Shown here: in pieces, positions 33,496 through 44,362 of the stretch | Layout of the letters: each line of letters starts with the position of its first letter | How positions within the stretch are numbered: the first letter of the stretch is position 1 | Assembly (NCBI GenBank): GCA_029204225.1 | Contig: CM055092.1 | Location: 18,186,886-18,250,885, forward strand | Origin: Diphasiastrum complanatum | Taxonomy: Eukaryota; Streptophyta; Lycopodiopsida; Lycopodiales; Lycopodiaceae | Direction: 5' to 3' | DNA length: 64,000 nucleotides | The notes under the pieces: model-generated | The model's database searches: none | Seen by the model: the letters and a program-made list of their open reading frames with translations, nothing else | Told to the model about the DNA's origin: nothing | Made by a program: the position numbers and the translations under genes

Positions 33496-34105
33496 CTAGA
33501 AGATAGAAATTGCTATTTTATGCATCATAGAACTTAGAAATGCATAATGATTTGATCATAAACACTTTATTACAGTAAGGTACTATCCCTGTCCATACTA
33601 CAGCAACAACCTACTATTCTTCACATGTGTGAAAGCAAGATCAACAAGAAAATCATAATTCTACAAATAGAGACTCAAGATATCAAGACAAAAACACATG
33701 AGATGAACATAGAATCATAAGAGATGAATTCTCCACATCAAAAGAGAATACAATGATATGTTCTCCATGCTGCTACTACTACATATATAGCTGCTCAAAT
33801 GTCATTTGGCCATTTCCCCTAAACTTGCCCTAAAAGATAATTTCTTGGTATTTCACCAAAAGACCTAGAAATTCTAGTCTAGATTGGGCAATACTCCAAG
33901 GAAGACTTTGTGTAGCTCTTTTTAAAAGTTCTTAATTGTATATAGGCTATACAATACTTTATGCTTTAGAATACATACTAATGAAAGAAATAGATATTTA
34001 TGATTATTACAAAGGATAAAAATATTTTTGGCATTACCGCAACCACTTTGATTTATTCCATACAAAAGTACTGAATTTTGCTATGTTCGAGTGAAACATT
34101 TGTTG
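33496..34105. other. No recognised feature
   Basis: AT-rich sequence without a plausible gene. ATATATAGCTGCTC near 33783 is TATA-like, and the stretch may be a degraded LTR of the preceding element. Confidence 0.35.
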
Positions 34106-34692
34106 TAGGGTATTGATGCTTCATACCCAGATCTATGGAATCTATATGTTGACTGGAAAGCCAACCATGCTATGCACCAACAAAATATGTCCTATAACAT
34201 CAAATCCAAGAAGTTACATAAAAAAATATCATCAGTTTATGACTTATTATCTTTAATCATCAACTTCATTGCCAAAGTATTGGATGCAATGCGGAGTTTC
34301 TACTTGTAGGGATCTTTCGTCAGATTCGATGTTAAGCTAATGAAAGACATCATACCAAGAAAGGAAAAGGATGAGGAATATTTGGATTTCACAGCCCAGG
34401 CAGCTTCGAATGCAACTTGCTTGTTAAAATTGAAAGCTATCACAACAGAGTGATTGGACAATATCACGAAGCTCAGGAAATCAATAAAGTGCGACAAATA
34501 GAGCTTGATGTTCTATTATATGCTAATTTACAGGCTGAACTAGATTAAAGACATATCGGGGGATTTAAGGATTTCTTTGCTATGATTGACATCTTTAATG
34601 GAATGATGTATGAAGAAATCTTTGCAATTTCTTTTGTATGCTGTTCGGACCTCAGTGTTTGCGAAGGCGCTTCACATTTTAGGAAGGGGAGA
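34106..34692 (+). pseudogene. Family C element, 3' internal coding region (unrecognised protein)
   Basis: Frames read DASYPDLWNLYVDWKANHAM, MKDIIPRKEKDEEYLDFT, GQYHEAQEINKVRQIELDVL and FKDFFAMIDIFNGMMYEEIF, with stops between them. The sequence ends in the purine tract AGGAAGGGGAGA directly before an LTR start. Matching copies lie at 52558-52942 (partial) and 16230-16840 (minus strand). Coding-like conservation over three copies suggests a real element protein. I do not recognise it and it is not RT or RNase H. Confidence 0.5.
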
Positions 34693-35320
34693 TGTGATAC
34701 CCTAGTAAAGTCATAAACATGAATAAAGCAATATATTCAATCTTATTAAATCAAACTCGAATACATATGAAGACTAAGGGACCAATATATGTCAAAGGCA
34801 TTTATTTTAGTCAAAGTTTATTTGAATTACCACTTTTAGAAAGTGTGGGAAAGTTAGGAAGTCGAGGTTGGATATTAGATACATTGAATCTAGTCATATT
34901 GTTGATAGGGTTTTTGAGCTAGAAGAGTTTTGGAGGGAAACCAAACTCATTAATGAAGCATGGTTCTGCTATATATAGTTGTACACATGTGGAAATAGTT
35001 ACATTCTTTCTCTGTTCTCTCATTCATTATTATACATGAGATCTCTTTGGGGTTTCATGCACATTGTTTTGTGTGTAGAATCAAATTGTATGATGTTTGT
35101 TGCATTCACATGTTTCAAATATAGTAGGTTCCTGGTTTTGTACATACAAAAATAGTACTTTATCATTCATATCGTATTTTTTCAAGATCTATCAGAGTTT
35201 GAAGCTTCTATGTTTTGATAGAGCTAGTTTTCTACATTGTCAATGGTGCTAGATGTGCTATATTTCATAACCAAAGATGAAAGGGACATATTGGATCTTA
35301 ATGATCTGAAATCCATCACA
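34693..35320 (+). repeat. LTR of family C
   Basis: 628 bp, starts TGTGATACCC after a purine tract and ends CCATCACA before the primer site. TATATATAG (34971-34979) is a likely TATA box. The equivalent at 52943-53586 has 18 more bases around ACACATTCAAATTTGAATG. Confidence 0.8.
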
Positions 35321-35920
35321 TGGTATCAGATCTTTGGTGCAAGTTACTTGGAAGATCAGCTAGATTTAGCAAGGATTTGGAGGAGCTATCAATTTTAGAG
35401 CGTGCTAGATTGATTCCTACTAAAAAATCATGCATTTTTCAAGTTTAGAATTGATTTTTTGTAAATCAGAACCTAATAGAAGTCAAAATCATTGAAGTAG
35501 GCCGATTTCACTCAATACTTGGTGGAATGTGGTGACTTTACTTGCTATGGATAGGTGTTATTGCATTCTACAAGATTGTATCTCAACATTTTAGCAATTG
35601 CATGTATAATCTTGAAGATTCAATTTTTTGTGACTTTGTCAAAACCCTATTTTTGATTGGATCTCTGTTTTTTGAAGTTGCTGGACTTTAATAAAGTGTG
35701 TTTCAATCTTAGAAAGTGGCAAGATTCATTATATTGTTGGTAGATCATAGGTTGATCAAGAATTCTTCATTCCATGTGTTCGATTTGCTAGGTTTGGTGC
35801 AAGAAAGAGATTTGAGAGGTTCCATATCTTTGTGATTTTTTCTTGAGTTCATTTGTTGACATTCAAAGGAGTTCTTTGTGCATTCGAACAAGTTGAAAGA
35901 AAGAATCAAATCATTGCAAA

Positions 35921-36845
35921 ATGGCAACCTCAAGTGGCTTCATGTTAGAAGGCAATGATAGGCTTACCTCAATCAACTATTCTATTTGGATGCTAAGGAT
36001 GGATTCCTTATTGGAGATGAATGAGTTGATGGAGATTGTTGTAGGTGTGGAGGAGAGGTCTCAAGAACCCCAAGACCAAGTGAGGTATGACAAGAGAGCT
36101 AAAAGAACTCTACACATGATTAAAATGAATGTTACCAATGAACTTTCAAGGAAGTTGGTAAGTGTACTTCATCAAGTGAGGCTTTGGAAGCCTTGACGAA
36201 GCTTTATGAATCCAAGTCTACATCTAGGGTACTAACCATAAGAAGACAAATCTTTCAAAGTATGCAAAAGATTGATAAAAGTACTCATGATTTTGTGTTG
36301 AGAGTTAAAGTATTCAATGATGAGTTAGAATGTATTGACGAGAGCATTAAGGAGATAGAACTTGTTCAAGTTATACTTAATGGCTTGTTGATTGTGATAA
36401 TCTTGTTCAAATTTTTGCTATTCAAAAGACTTTGTCAAGTATTGTAGATTTGCAAGAGATCTTGGCGAATGAGGAGTTTAGGCTTCAAGAACGAGGTGGA
36501 TCTACATCATCATCGCATTATGAAGAGGAGGCTATGTTCATCAAAGGCAAGCTCAAGGGCAAAGGCAAAGGCAAGTGTTCTAAAGGACAAGATCAAGGTG
36601 AGACTTTCTCTTTTGGCAAAAAGAACGATAAGTCTAAGTTGAAATGTCTTTATTGCGGAATCAAAGGGCATTTTGCTAATGAATGTTTGAATAAGCAAAG
36701 AGATGAAGGTAGCAAGCAAATCAATTTTACTACAAATGTTGAGGATGTAGGTAGTTGTGATTCTCTTTTGATGTGTTCTTCAAGCCCAATATCAAGTGAA
36801 GGTGAGAAAGATACATGGTGGATTGACACTGGAGCACATGACTAG
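35921..36845 (+). pseudogene. gag: Family C copia-type Gag with zinc knuckle and protease start, frame-disrupted
   Basis: The N-terminal domain starts at ATG 35921 (YSIWMLRMDSLLEMNEL). The frame shifts near 36180-36195 into the UBN2-like region (LTKLYESKSTSRVLTIRR, STHDFVLRVKVFNDELE) and again near 36430 (VDLQEILANEEFRLQER). A CCHC knuckle CLYCGIKGHFANEC lies near 36645. The protease motif WWIDTGAHD then meets a stop at 36843, with MTSHKEFF continuing in the next frame. The copy at 54187-55111 has breaks at exactly the same places. The breaks therefore predate the duplication or are tolerated. Confidence 0.85.
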
Positions 36846-37260
36846 TCACAAGGAGTTCTTTACTTCTTTGGTCACTTATGATGGAGCCAAGAAAGCAATT
36901 CACATGGCCAATGGTGTTAAGTGTGTGATTGAAGGTATTGGTTCAATTCCTATTTGTCTCTCTACTAATATGAAAGAAAAACTTGATGGTGTTCTTTACA
37001 TTCCTTCACTTTCAAAGAATTCGTTAAGTGTTGGTCAAATGATAGAGAAAGGATACATGGTAAAGTTTTGTGGTGATGCTTGTTTCATTACAAAGGAAGA
37101 AATCTTGGTTGCTAGGGGCAATAGACAAGGTAGACTTTTCAAGCTAGAAGCTTTTTTTATGGCTAACAAAAAGGATGGAATGGAAAAGGATATTGGTCTC
37201 AACTTTCCAAGGTTCCCCTTTAGCATCAATAAGATTGGTTGGATCTTATGCAAAGTCTGA
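36846..37260 (+). pseudogene. Family C aspartic protease / pre-integrase segment
   Basis: The frame reads MTSHKEFFTSLVTYDG, HMANGVKCVIEGIGSIPI and LDGVLYIPSLSKNSLSVGQM, the usual copia protease tail, then VARGNRQGRLFKLEAFF resembling the start of the GAG-pre-integrase domain. The integrase HHCC and DDE regions that should follow are missing. In the copy at 55062-55472 a 54-bp stretch inside this segment is deleted. Confidence 0.8.
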
Positions 37261-38896
37261 CAAGCTTCCTTATGATAGATCTAGGTCGAGATCTAATATG
37301 CTTCTTGGAAATGTTCATCTTTGTGCTAACTTTGCTAGCTATAATGATGGTTCTTCAATGGTTATTCATGGAAAGAGCTAACTTCATCAATGGAGGTGGT
37401 GAAGGTTCTTCCTTGGAAAATATTGTAGCTAATGATTTCTTTGATCACATGGAAAAAGATGTTGCTAGGCACATGCATGAAGGAGGTGGTTCTTCTACAT
37501 TTTTTTGTGAGGAGTCCAATAAAGTCATTTTTTCTGCAAGTGGAGTCACATGTCTTCATAAAGAGAGTAGATCAAATGGTTCTATCATGAGAATTGGTGA
37601 GGGAGATAGTCACAAGTCAAGAAGAAGAGAAGTATGTGAAATATCCAAAGTAGGATGTAATTTGAATGATGTCATGGTGAATGATAGTGAGAAAGAATCA
37701 TTATCATATGATTCATTACCTAAATCATTGAGTAGAAGTTCTTGTTTGAAAAAAAAGAGTACTTTAATCATCCTTATGTTGAAAAAAAAGAGTACTTCAA
37801 TCATCCTTATGTTGAAGGTACTAATCATTTTTTTCATGGCTTCTAATGTCTTTGAGATTTTTACTTCTTATGATGAAATCATTAAGAAGGAGTCTTGTGA
37901 AGGAAAGAGCAATGGAAGATTGGTTCTTCGGAAGATCCAAAACATGGATCTCACATCTCTTCATCAACTCAAAGGATTCTATGATTATGAATTGATCACT
38001 CATGATCAAGATGGCAAAAGGTTGGTTGAAGAAGACTACATGGAGCAAATCGAGAGGCAATTTCTTCAAGGCAAGGGAGATCTCATTGATGAGATTAATG
38101 AGGTTTTTATGGACTCAAGAGGGTTGGATTTATTAGGTTTGATACTCATCTTCACCTACCCTACTTCACGTTGGATGGAAAGTGTGGAATCTATCTTTTG
38201 CTTTATGATGGTGGCATTTTTTTCATTAACTTTTGTCACAGATCAAGATCAAGCATTGATGAGATCTTGTTGGATATAGATCATATGTTTGAGAGGGAGT
38301 ATTTCCAAAGGTTCAGGTCTGAATATATTCATATCTTTGATGTTCAAGAGAAAGGTAAGCAATTGGAAGTGATGCACTTTGTTTTACTCACTTGTTTTGG
38401 AGAATCTTCTTGTGTAGATGATGATGCTATGCAAGTGGGTATTGGTTCTCATGATGGAAAATCAGCTAATAGATCTGGAAAAGAGGTCTTAGTCAATAGC
38501 TTTCATCAAAAGGAAGATGAGGAGGTTGGTCTCAAAGGGCTTCAACAACACAAAAGGAAAGGTGGCAAATTGGAGCTAGTCAAGAGCATCAAAGGAGACT
38601 CATTTGGCAAAGATGTTATGGATCTATTTTTGCAGGTGTATGAAGAATCAAGTAAGGTCAAAGAAGCAGCAAGGAATTGTTGTTCAAGTTTACTTATCTT
38701 GTCTTATCTCATGTTTGAGCTATTTCATGTGAAATTGTCAAGATATGGTCAAACTATTTACATTGTTTTGCATCATTTTGATGTCGGAGTTATACTAGCA
38801 TTCTTGGCTAGTTCTACCGATGGAAATGAAGCTTTTGGAGGTTCATTATGTCACTCATTCATGGCCAAGTCATCAAGTGTTGATGATATCTTGTAG
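37239..38896 (+). pseudogene. Unrecognised coding region of the family C element
   Basis: One frame runs 37239-38130 (FDHMEKDVARHMHEGG, DLTSLHQLKGFYDYELITHD, YMEQIERQFLQGKGDLIDE). The neighbouring frame continues to 38896 (DGKCGIYLLLYDGGIFFIN, IDEILLDIDHMFEREYF, KRKGGKLELVKSIKGDSFGK), so one shift near 38130 separates about 550 codons of plausible protein. A direct repeat of KKKSTxIILML (about 37750-37815) lies in the first part. No RT, RNase H, integrase or envelope motif is visible. It could be a captured host sequence or a novel element ORF. The copy at 55.4-55.9 kb shows its first 220 codons. Confidence 0.45.
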
Positions 38897-39057
38897 CAAG
38901 ATGGCAATGGAGGCTCATTCATGGAGTTTTATGGTGGAGACATAGAAAGGACAAAGTTGGAGGAGACAAGCAAGCAAATGGTCATTACTCACATTAATTG
39001 GTTGTTGTCCATATTAGGCCAATATGCATTTTAGACTCTGAGATAAACTTTATAAAA

Positions 39058-39598
39058 GTTATTTTAGTCAAAGTTTATTTGAACTACTTTGGAAAGTGTG
39101 GGAAAATTAGGAGGTCAAGGTTGGACACATTCTAATTTAAATGTTAGATACATTAAATCTAGTATATTGTTGATAAGGTTTTTCAACTAGAAGAGATTTG
39201 GAGGGAAACCAAACTCATTAATGAGACATGGATCTGCTATATATAGTTGTACACACGTGGGAGGAGTTACATTCTTTATCTCTTTTCTCATTCGTGCTTG
39301 GGGTTTCACACTCATAGGTGCACATTGGTGGTAATATCTCAACTTTTTGTGTGTAGAATCAAATTGTATGATGTTTGTTGCATTCACACATGTGAAATAC
39401 AGTAGGTTATTGGTTTTGTATGTACAACAATAGTACTCTATCATTCATATCTTATTTTGTCAAGATCTATTAGAGTTTGAAGCTTCTATGTATTGATAGA
39501 GCTAGTTTTCTACATTGTCAATGGTGCTAGATGTGCTATATTTCATATCCATAGATTAAAGAGACATATTGGATCTTAATGATCTGAAATTCTTCACA
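39058..39598 (+). repeat. 3' LTR of family C, 5'-truncated
   Basis: From TTATTTTAGTCAAAG to CTTCACA it aligns with 34798-35320. The TGTGATACCC start and about 100 following bases are missing. Confidence 0.75.
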
Positions 39599-39926
39599 GT
39601 GGCCTAGTCATTATAGATTCCTACAATATTGGCAGAAATGTGTAGTATAAAAGATATATTGTTCTTCCATAGAGAGATAAATCTTTTCTGTTGGATTATA
39701 AGTGTAAAATGGATAATGTCGAAGGTAAGGTGTGTGATATTCAGAGCTAACCACCACAATGACAAGGCTGGTTATCCACAAATATTGGTTTAAATTGGCA
39801 TCCAATAACACCATTGTGAAACAATATATGTCATCTTTTAGACAACTAGGATAAACAATAAGCAACCTTTCTTATAGAGACAAGCATACAGATTCAACCA
39901 AATAGAATAAAAAAAGGTTGCTTGAT
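39599..39926. other. No recognised feature
   Basis: AT-rich sequence with no convincing ORF on either strand and no repeat shared within the window. Confidence 0.4.
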
Positions 39927-39960
39927 CACTACAAGAATTGTTGCGATTTCTGACGGAATT
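39927..39960. repeat. CACTACAAGAA terminus of a second CACTA family
   Basis: CACTACAAGAATTGTTGCG followed by TTTCTGACGGAATTTCTGACG matches the style of plant CACTA terminal inverted repeats (CACTACAAGAAAA... with a GACGG subterminal motif). The complementary end (CTTGTAGTG) was not found in the window, so element size and target duplication are unknown. Confidence 0.5.
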
Positions 39961-40171
39961 TCTGACGTAAAATCTCGTTTAAATTTTTTTTTTGATTGAC
40001 GCAGGTGTGGGAAAACGCATGGCAATAAAGTTATCAAAATGTCAAGTTAGTGAATAAAGTTGGGTTTCCCTCCAATTTTGATGGTTCCCACACTTTTTTA
40101 AATTTGAATAAAAAGAGAGGCAAGACTGGACCAATAGGATTCAGAGGCCACGGTCCTCCTCTCTACTATAA

Positions 40172-40181
40172 AAAAGGACCA
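40172..40181 (+). promoter_or_regulatory. TATA-like box upstream of the HD-Zip exon
   Basis: CTATAAAAAAGG sits 0.8 kb upstream of the HD-Zip exon in an otherwise non-coding stretch (39961-40990). It resembles a plant core promoter. The stretch has a small GA cluster near 40365-40390 and no other gene. Confidence 0.4.
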
Positions 40182-40989
40182 ACTCGAGTTGCTCCTGATG
40201 TTCATTTCCTCATTTCAATAAAGCAGATTGGTTCTCCTTAGAAATGGATTGATGAATGTCCTTGCTCCTCCTCTCTTTTCCTCCATTTCTCATGCTTTCT
40301 TTGGATTTTGATAATTGTTGGATCTGATCATTATTGGGATTGCTATTTCTTATGCTTTTTGTGAGAGAGAAAGGGAGAGAGAGAAGAGTAAGCTTCTATC
40401 ATTGTTGTGGATTTAGGGTTAATGGATGTAGTGTTAATGCTTAATGTTAATGGATGTTAGTGTTAGATCCTCCATTCATGTTGAGATCTAAACTATACTA
40501 TCGCTCTCATGGGAACGAACCTCCGCGTGACAACTAACTCCGTCTCTTTGATGCTAGATTGACTAGGTCTTGGATTTAGGTTAGGCAAGGAAAGAAACCC
40601 ACTACAGTTTTGTTGGTAAGCTAATAGCTACATGCCTCTGATTTCTAGACAACATTGTAGATTGTAAACACACACATTGGATGGGTCGATCCTATTCCAA
40701 GGACTTGATTCTTTTGAGGATGCAGACAGGAGGACCTTACTTTCCCATTGCTATGTTATAAGCAGCATAAGAGCTTTATACACTGAGTTGAGCCATACCC
40801 AGTGAGAAGGTCGTGAAGTAGGAGAGAGATTTAGCTGATTCTAGACAGTGGGTGACATAGAACTCTAGCTTGCATTGTTCATTTATCATCCGACTGGTTC
40901 ACTGTCAGATGTAATCTTATATCTGAATATCAGGATATATAGATATATCTGTTTTCATGCTTGAGTATATATATGCTGAATATGCTTCC

Positions 40990-41289
40990 TTTTGATCCTA
41001 GATATAGAAGGCAAGAGGAGCTCGCAGTCGGAAGATCCAAATGATTGCTCTCCGCAGTACCCGCTCACTTTTCAGATGGACGAAATTTGGATAGCAGAGA
41101 GTAACTATGCAAAGAGGGAGAGGGACATGGAAAAGACACAAGAACTAGATGATCAGACTTGTGAGATCAACTCTAGGGGAGCAAGTGATGAAGAGGGATG
41201 CAATCCACAGAAAAAGCTACGCCTCTCAAAGGAGCAGTTTGCACTTTTAGAAAAAAGCTTCAAAGAACACAGCAAGCTGAATTCGGTAT
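40990..41289 (+). pseudogene. Single exon of a class II HD-Zip homeobox transcription factor
   Basis: The frame opens after an acceptor-like TTTTGATCCTAG and runs through an acidic linker (MDEIWIAESNY, EINSRGASDEEG) into KKLRLSKEQFALLEKSFKEH and SKLNS. This is the start of an HD-Zip II homeodomain (helix 1). A GT follows at 41290, consistent with the intron after the first part of the homeodomain in this family. The rest of the homeodomain, helix 3 and the leucine zipper are not found in the next kilobase. As it stands it cannot bind DNA. It is an isolated exon, either captured by the CACTA element that starts at 39927 or left by a broken gene. Confidence 0.7.
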
Positions 41290-42074
<785 letters not shown>

Positions 42075-43385
42075 AAGCACTCTGATTCCTTAAAGGCTTA
42101 AATCTATAAGTGTTATGCTCATTTGATGTGATTCATGCCCTACATGTCATGTTGTATTTAGGTGCAAATTTCAAACCCTCATTATCATTGATGCACTGAA
42201 ATGAAAGTTAACGACAAGAAGCACTGCATATGTGTTGAGGAAAAGGGGATGGAGATGGGAGGCAAAGGAGATACAAGCCTCCAATATGAAGGTGAACCTC
42301 TTCTTAGAGATGTTGGTCATCAAGACGAGAGTCACTACTTAATGTGTGGGTATCATTGAAATCAGAGGGGAAAATGCGCGAGGACGGATGAATCTAAATG
42401 TGGTTCATGGAGGGGGCGGGTGTGAATGCACACACAAAGTTGGAAAACTAGTAATTGTACACTAAGAAACTCTAGGAAGCTGGCATGTATAGTTTTTTTT
42501 TTCCTATAGGCTTGTGAATTACACTTCTAAATTCTAATAAAATGCTTTGACATGATAAAAACAAATGACCTTAAATAGAGATGATTAAGGACCACAAATA
42601 AGTATAGAGGCTCTTAATTTGATTGCAATGACATGGATAAGAGCAACAACCAAGTTGTTGGTGGAAAAGCTACTCCACAGGTAGAGGTGTCTTGGTTGGA
42701 TGACAAGTCTTTGATACTCTTTTGCATGAATGTACAACAAATAAAAGTGTTAGGAGAGAATGCATTAATTGAATTAAAAAACTCATTGACAATATTTTAA
42801 ATATGACCATTTCCATTTTAAATGAATAACATAAATTTAAAAAAATGTGGATAATTGTACCACATGATTTTTGACACAAAAAAATGACTGGTTAGCCAAA
42901 AAGGCCACATGAAATCAACCTTCAAACATCACATTTGTCTTGCTAGAATTCGAAAGAAGCTATTGCCTTCTTTACAATAATCTCTTCCCTCTTAGATAAT
43001 ATCCATGGCGCCTTTGGAAGCACAATTCTAATCATTTGTGCCCATAAGCATGCCATTCTCTAAATTTCTCATTAGGCGTCCCTAAACCATAAACCCCAAA
43101 TCCCTTATCCGGAACCCTAAACGCTAATTACCACAATCCTTACCCTACATACTAAACCCCAAACTATTGACTCTAGACCTAACCCTTAGCCAAAACCCTA
43201 AATGCTAATTACCACAATCCTTACCCTACATACTAAACCCCAAACTGTTCACTCTAAATCCCAAATTTTTTTAGATCCCTTATCCTAGATCCCTAGAGCA
43301 CTTATCCTCGATCCTAAACCCCAAACCTCTTATCCTAAATGCTCACCTCAATACCCCAAACTCCTTACCTTAGAAGGAAAGATGT
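42075..43385. repeat. Inverted copy of the 16950-18215 repeat, with telomere-like array
   Basis: Matches 16950-18215 in reverse orientation. The part 43075-43370 is rich in CCCTAAAC/CCTTATCC phrases (AAACCCCAAATCCC, ACCCTAAACGCTAAT), with an internal duplication of AATTACCACAATCCTTACCC. A long GA run follows (43390-43479). Confidence 0.7.
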
Positions 43386-43386
43386 A

Positions 43387-43389
<3 letters not shown>

Positions 43390-43479
<90 letters not shown>
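43390..43479. repeat. (GA)n microsatellite
   Basis: Uninterrupted GA run of about 90 bp at the end of the telomere-like repeat. The homologous site at 56230-56245 has only a few GA units. Confidence 0.95.
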
Positions 43480-43482
<3 letters not shown>

Positions 43483-43559
43483 GTTAATTGTTAAAATATA
43501 GAGATTTAGATGTCAGAATGATGAATGTGATAATAATGAAAGAATCATGATTGCAATAA

Positions 43560-44277
43560 GGAATGATGTTAGAATGTGTGTGAGAGAGAGATAGTATGTG
43601 TTATTTTAGAATTGTGTGTACGTGGCAAAGCATGAAAAGTCATTAAATTTCACATTCTAGAAAGGTGTATAGCCATTAGTTTTCTTCCATTAAAGACAAG
43701 GTTCTAATATAGGAAGATAAACTATTCATGGTGAGATATAGAGTTGACACAAGTTCCTTAGAAGTGTTTAAACTCACTAAAATTCTAGTGTAAAGAGAAC
43801 CAAGAGGTGCCTCTACTCGATATACAGAACTCTGACCAGGAGTCACATATCCAGTACCAGATCATGTTCTTAAAAATCTAAATAAAACCATCAAAGATAT
43901 AGGAAGACCCAAGAATTGAGTATGATAGAAAAAGTTGTTCTAGAACTCTAAAAGAGAACAAGATACTTATAAAACTAGCAGCTGATATCTCTATCTGAAT
44001 TACGCTTCTACTGATAAAAGCAGTAAGCGTTGATAGCAAAACTCCAAATGAACCCTAAAGAACTAACTATAATGCTCAAGAGTGTTAAAGCTTGAAAGCT
44101 TGAGAAACCTGCTACAAATAACTTCAATGCTTGCTTCAATTGAAATTAAACTGATATACATATGAATAGCTATTTATACCAAGCAGATTCAACAATGTCC
44201 AATAGTAGGACAACTAACTAGGTCATAGATCAAATTTACTTGCTATAGGGTTAGGGCCAGTCTTTAGCTTCAAAATG
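43560..44277. repeat. Repeat shared with 56235-56995
   Basis: From GAGATAGTATGTGTTATTTTAG to GCTTCAAAATGAG it closely matches 56235-56995. The second copy carries about 60 extra bases near 56899-56960. No gene is seen. It may be an LTR remnant, but no primer site or TSD was found. Confidence 0.65.
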
Positions 44278-44362
44278 AGATAATTTGGCGTTGGTCTGAC
44301 TCAAACTCTATCTTTTGAACTAAATCCGTTATTCTACTTACTAATAATAGACTGGTAGACCT

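Larger units (their letters stand above)
34693..39598 (+). mobile_element. Family C LTR element: gag-protease plus novel coding region, no integrase/RT
   Basis: An LTR (34693-35320) is followed by primer site TGGTATCAGATC (35321), a leader, gag (35921-36845), an aspartic protease (36820-37060), and then a 1.7-kb coding-like region with no integrase or RT motif. A 5'-truncated second LTR (about 39058-39598) closes the unit. The second LTR lacks its first 100 or so bases and the purine tract, so no target duplication could be tested. A second copy of the 5' half is at 52943-55891. Confidence 0.7.
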
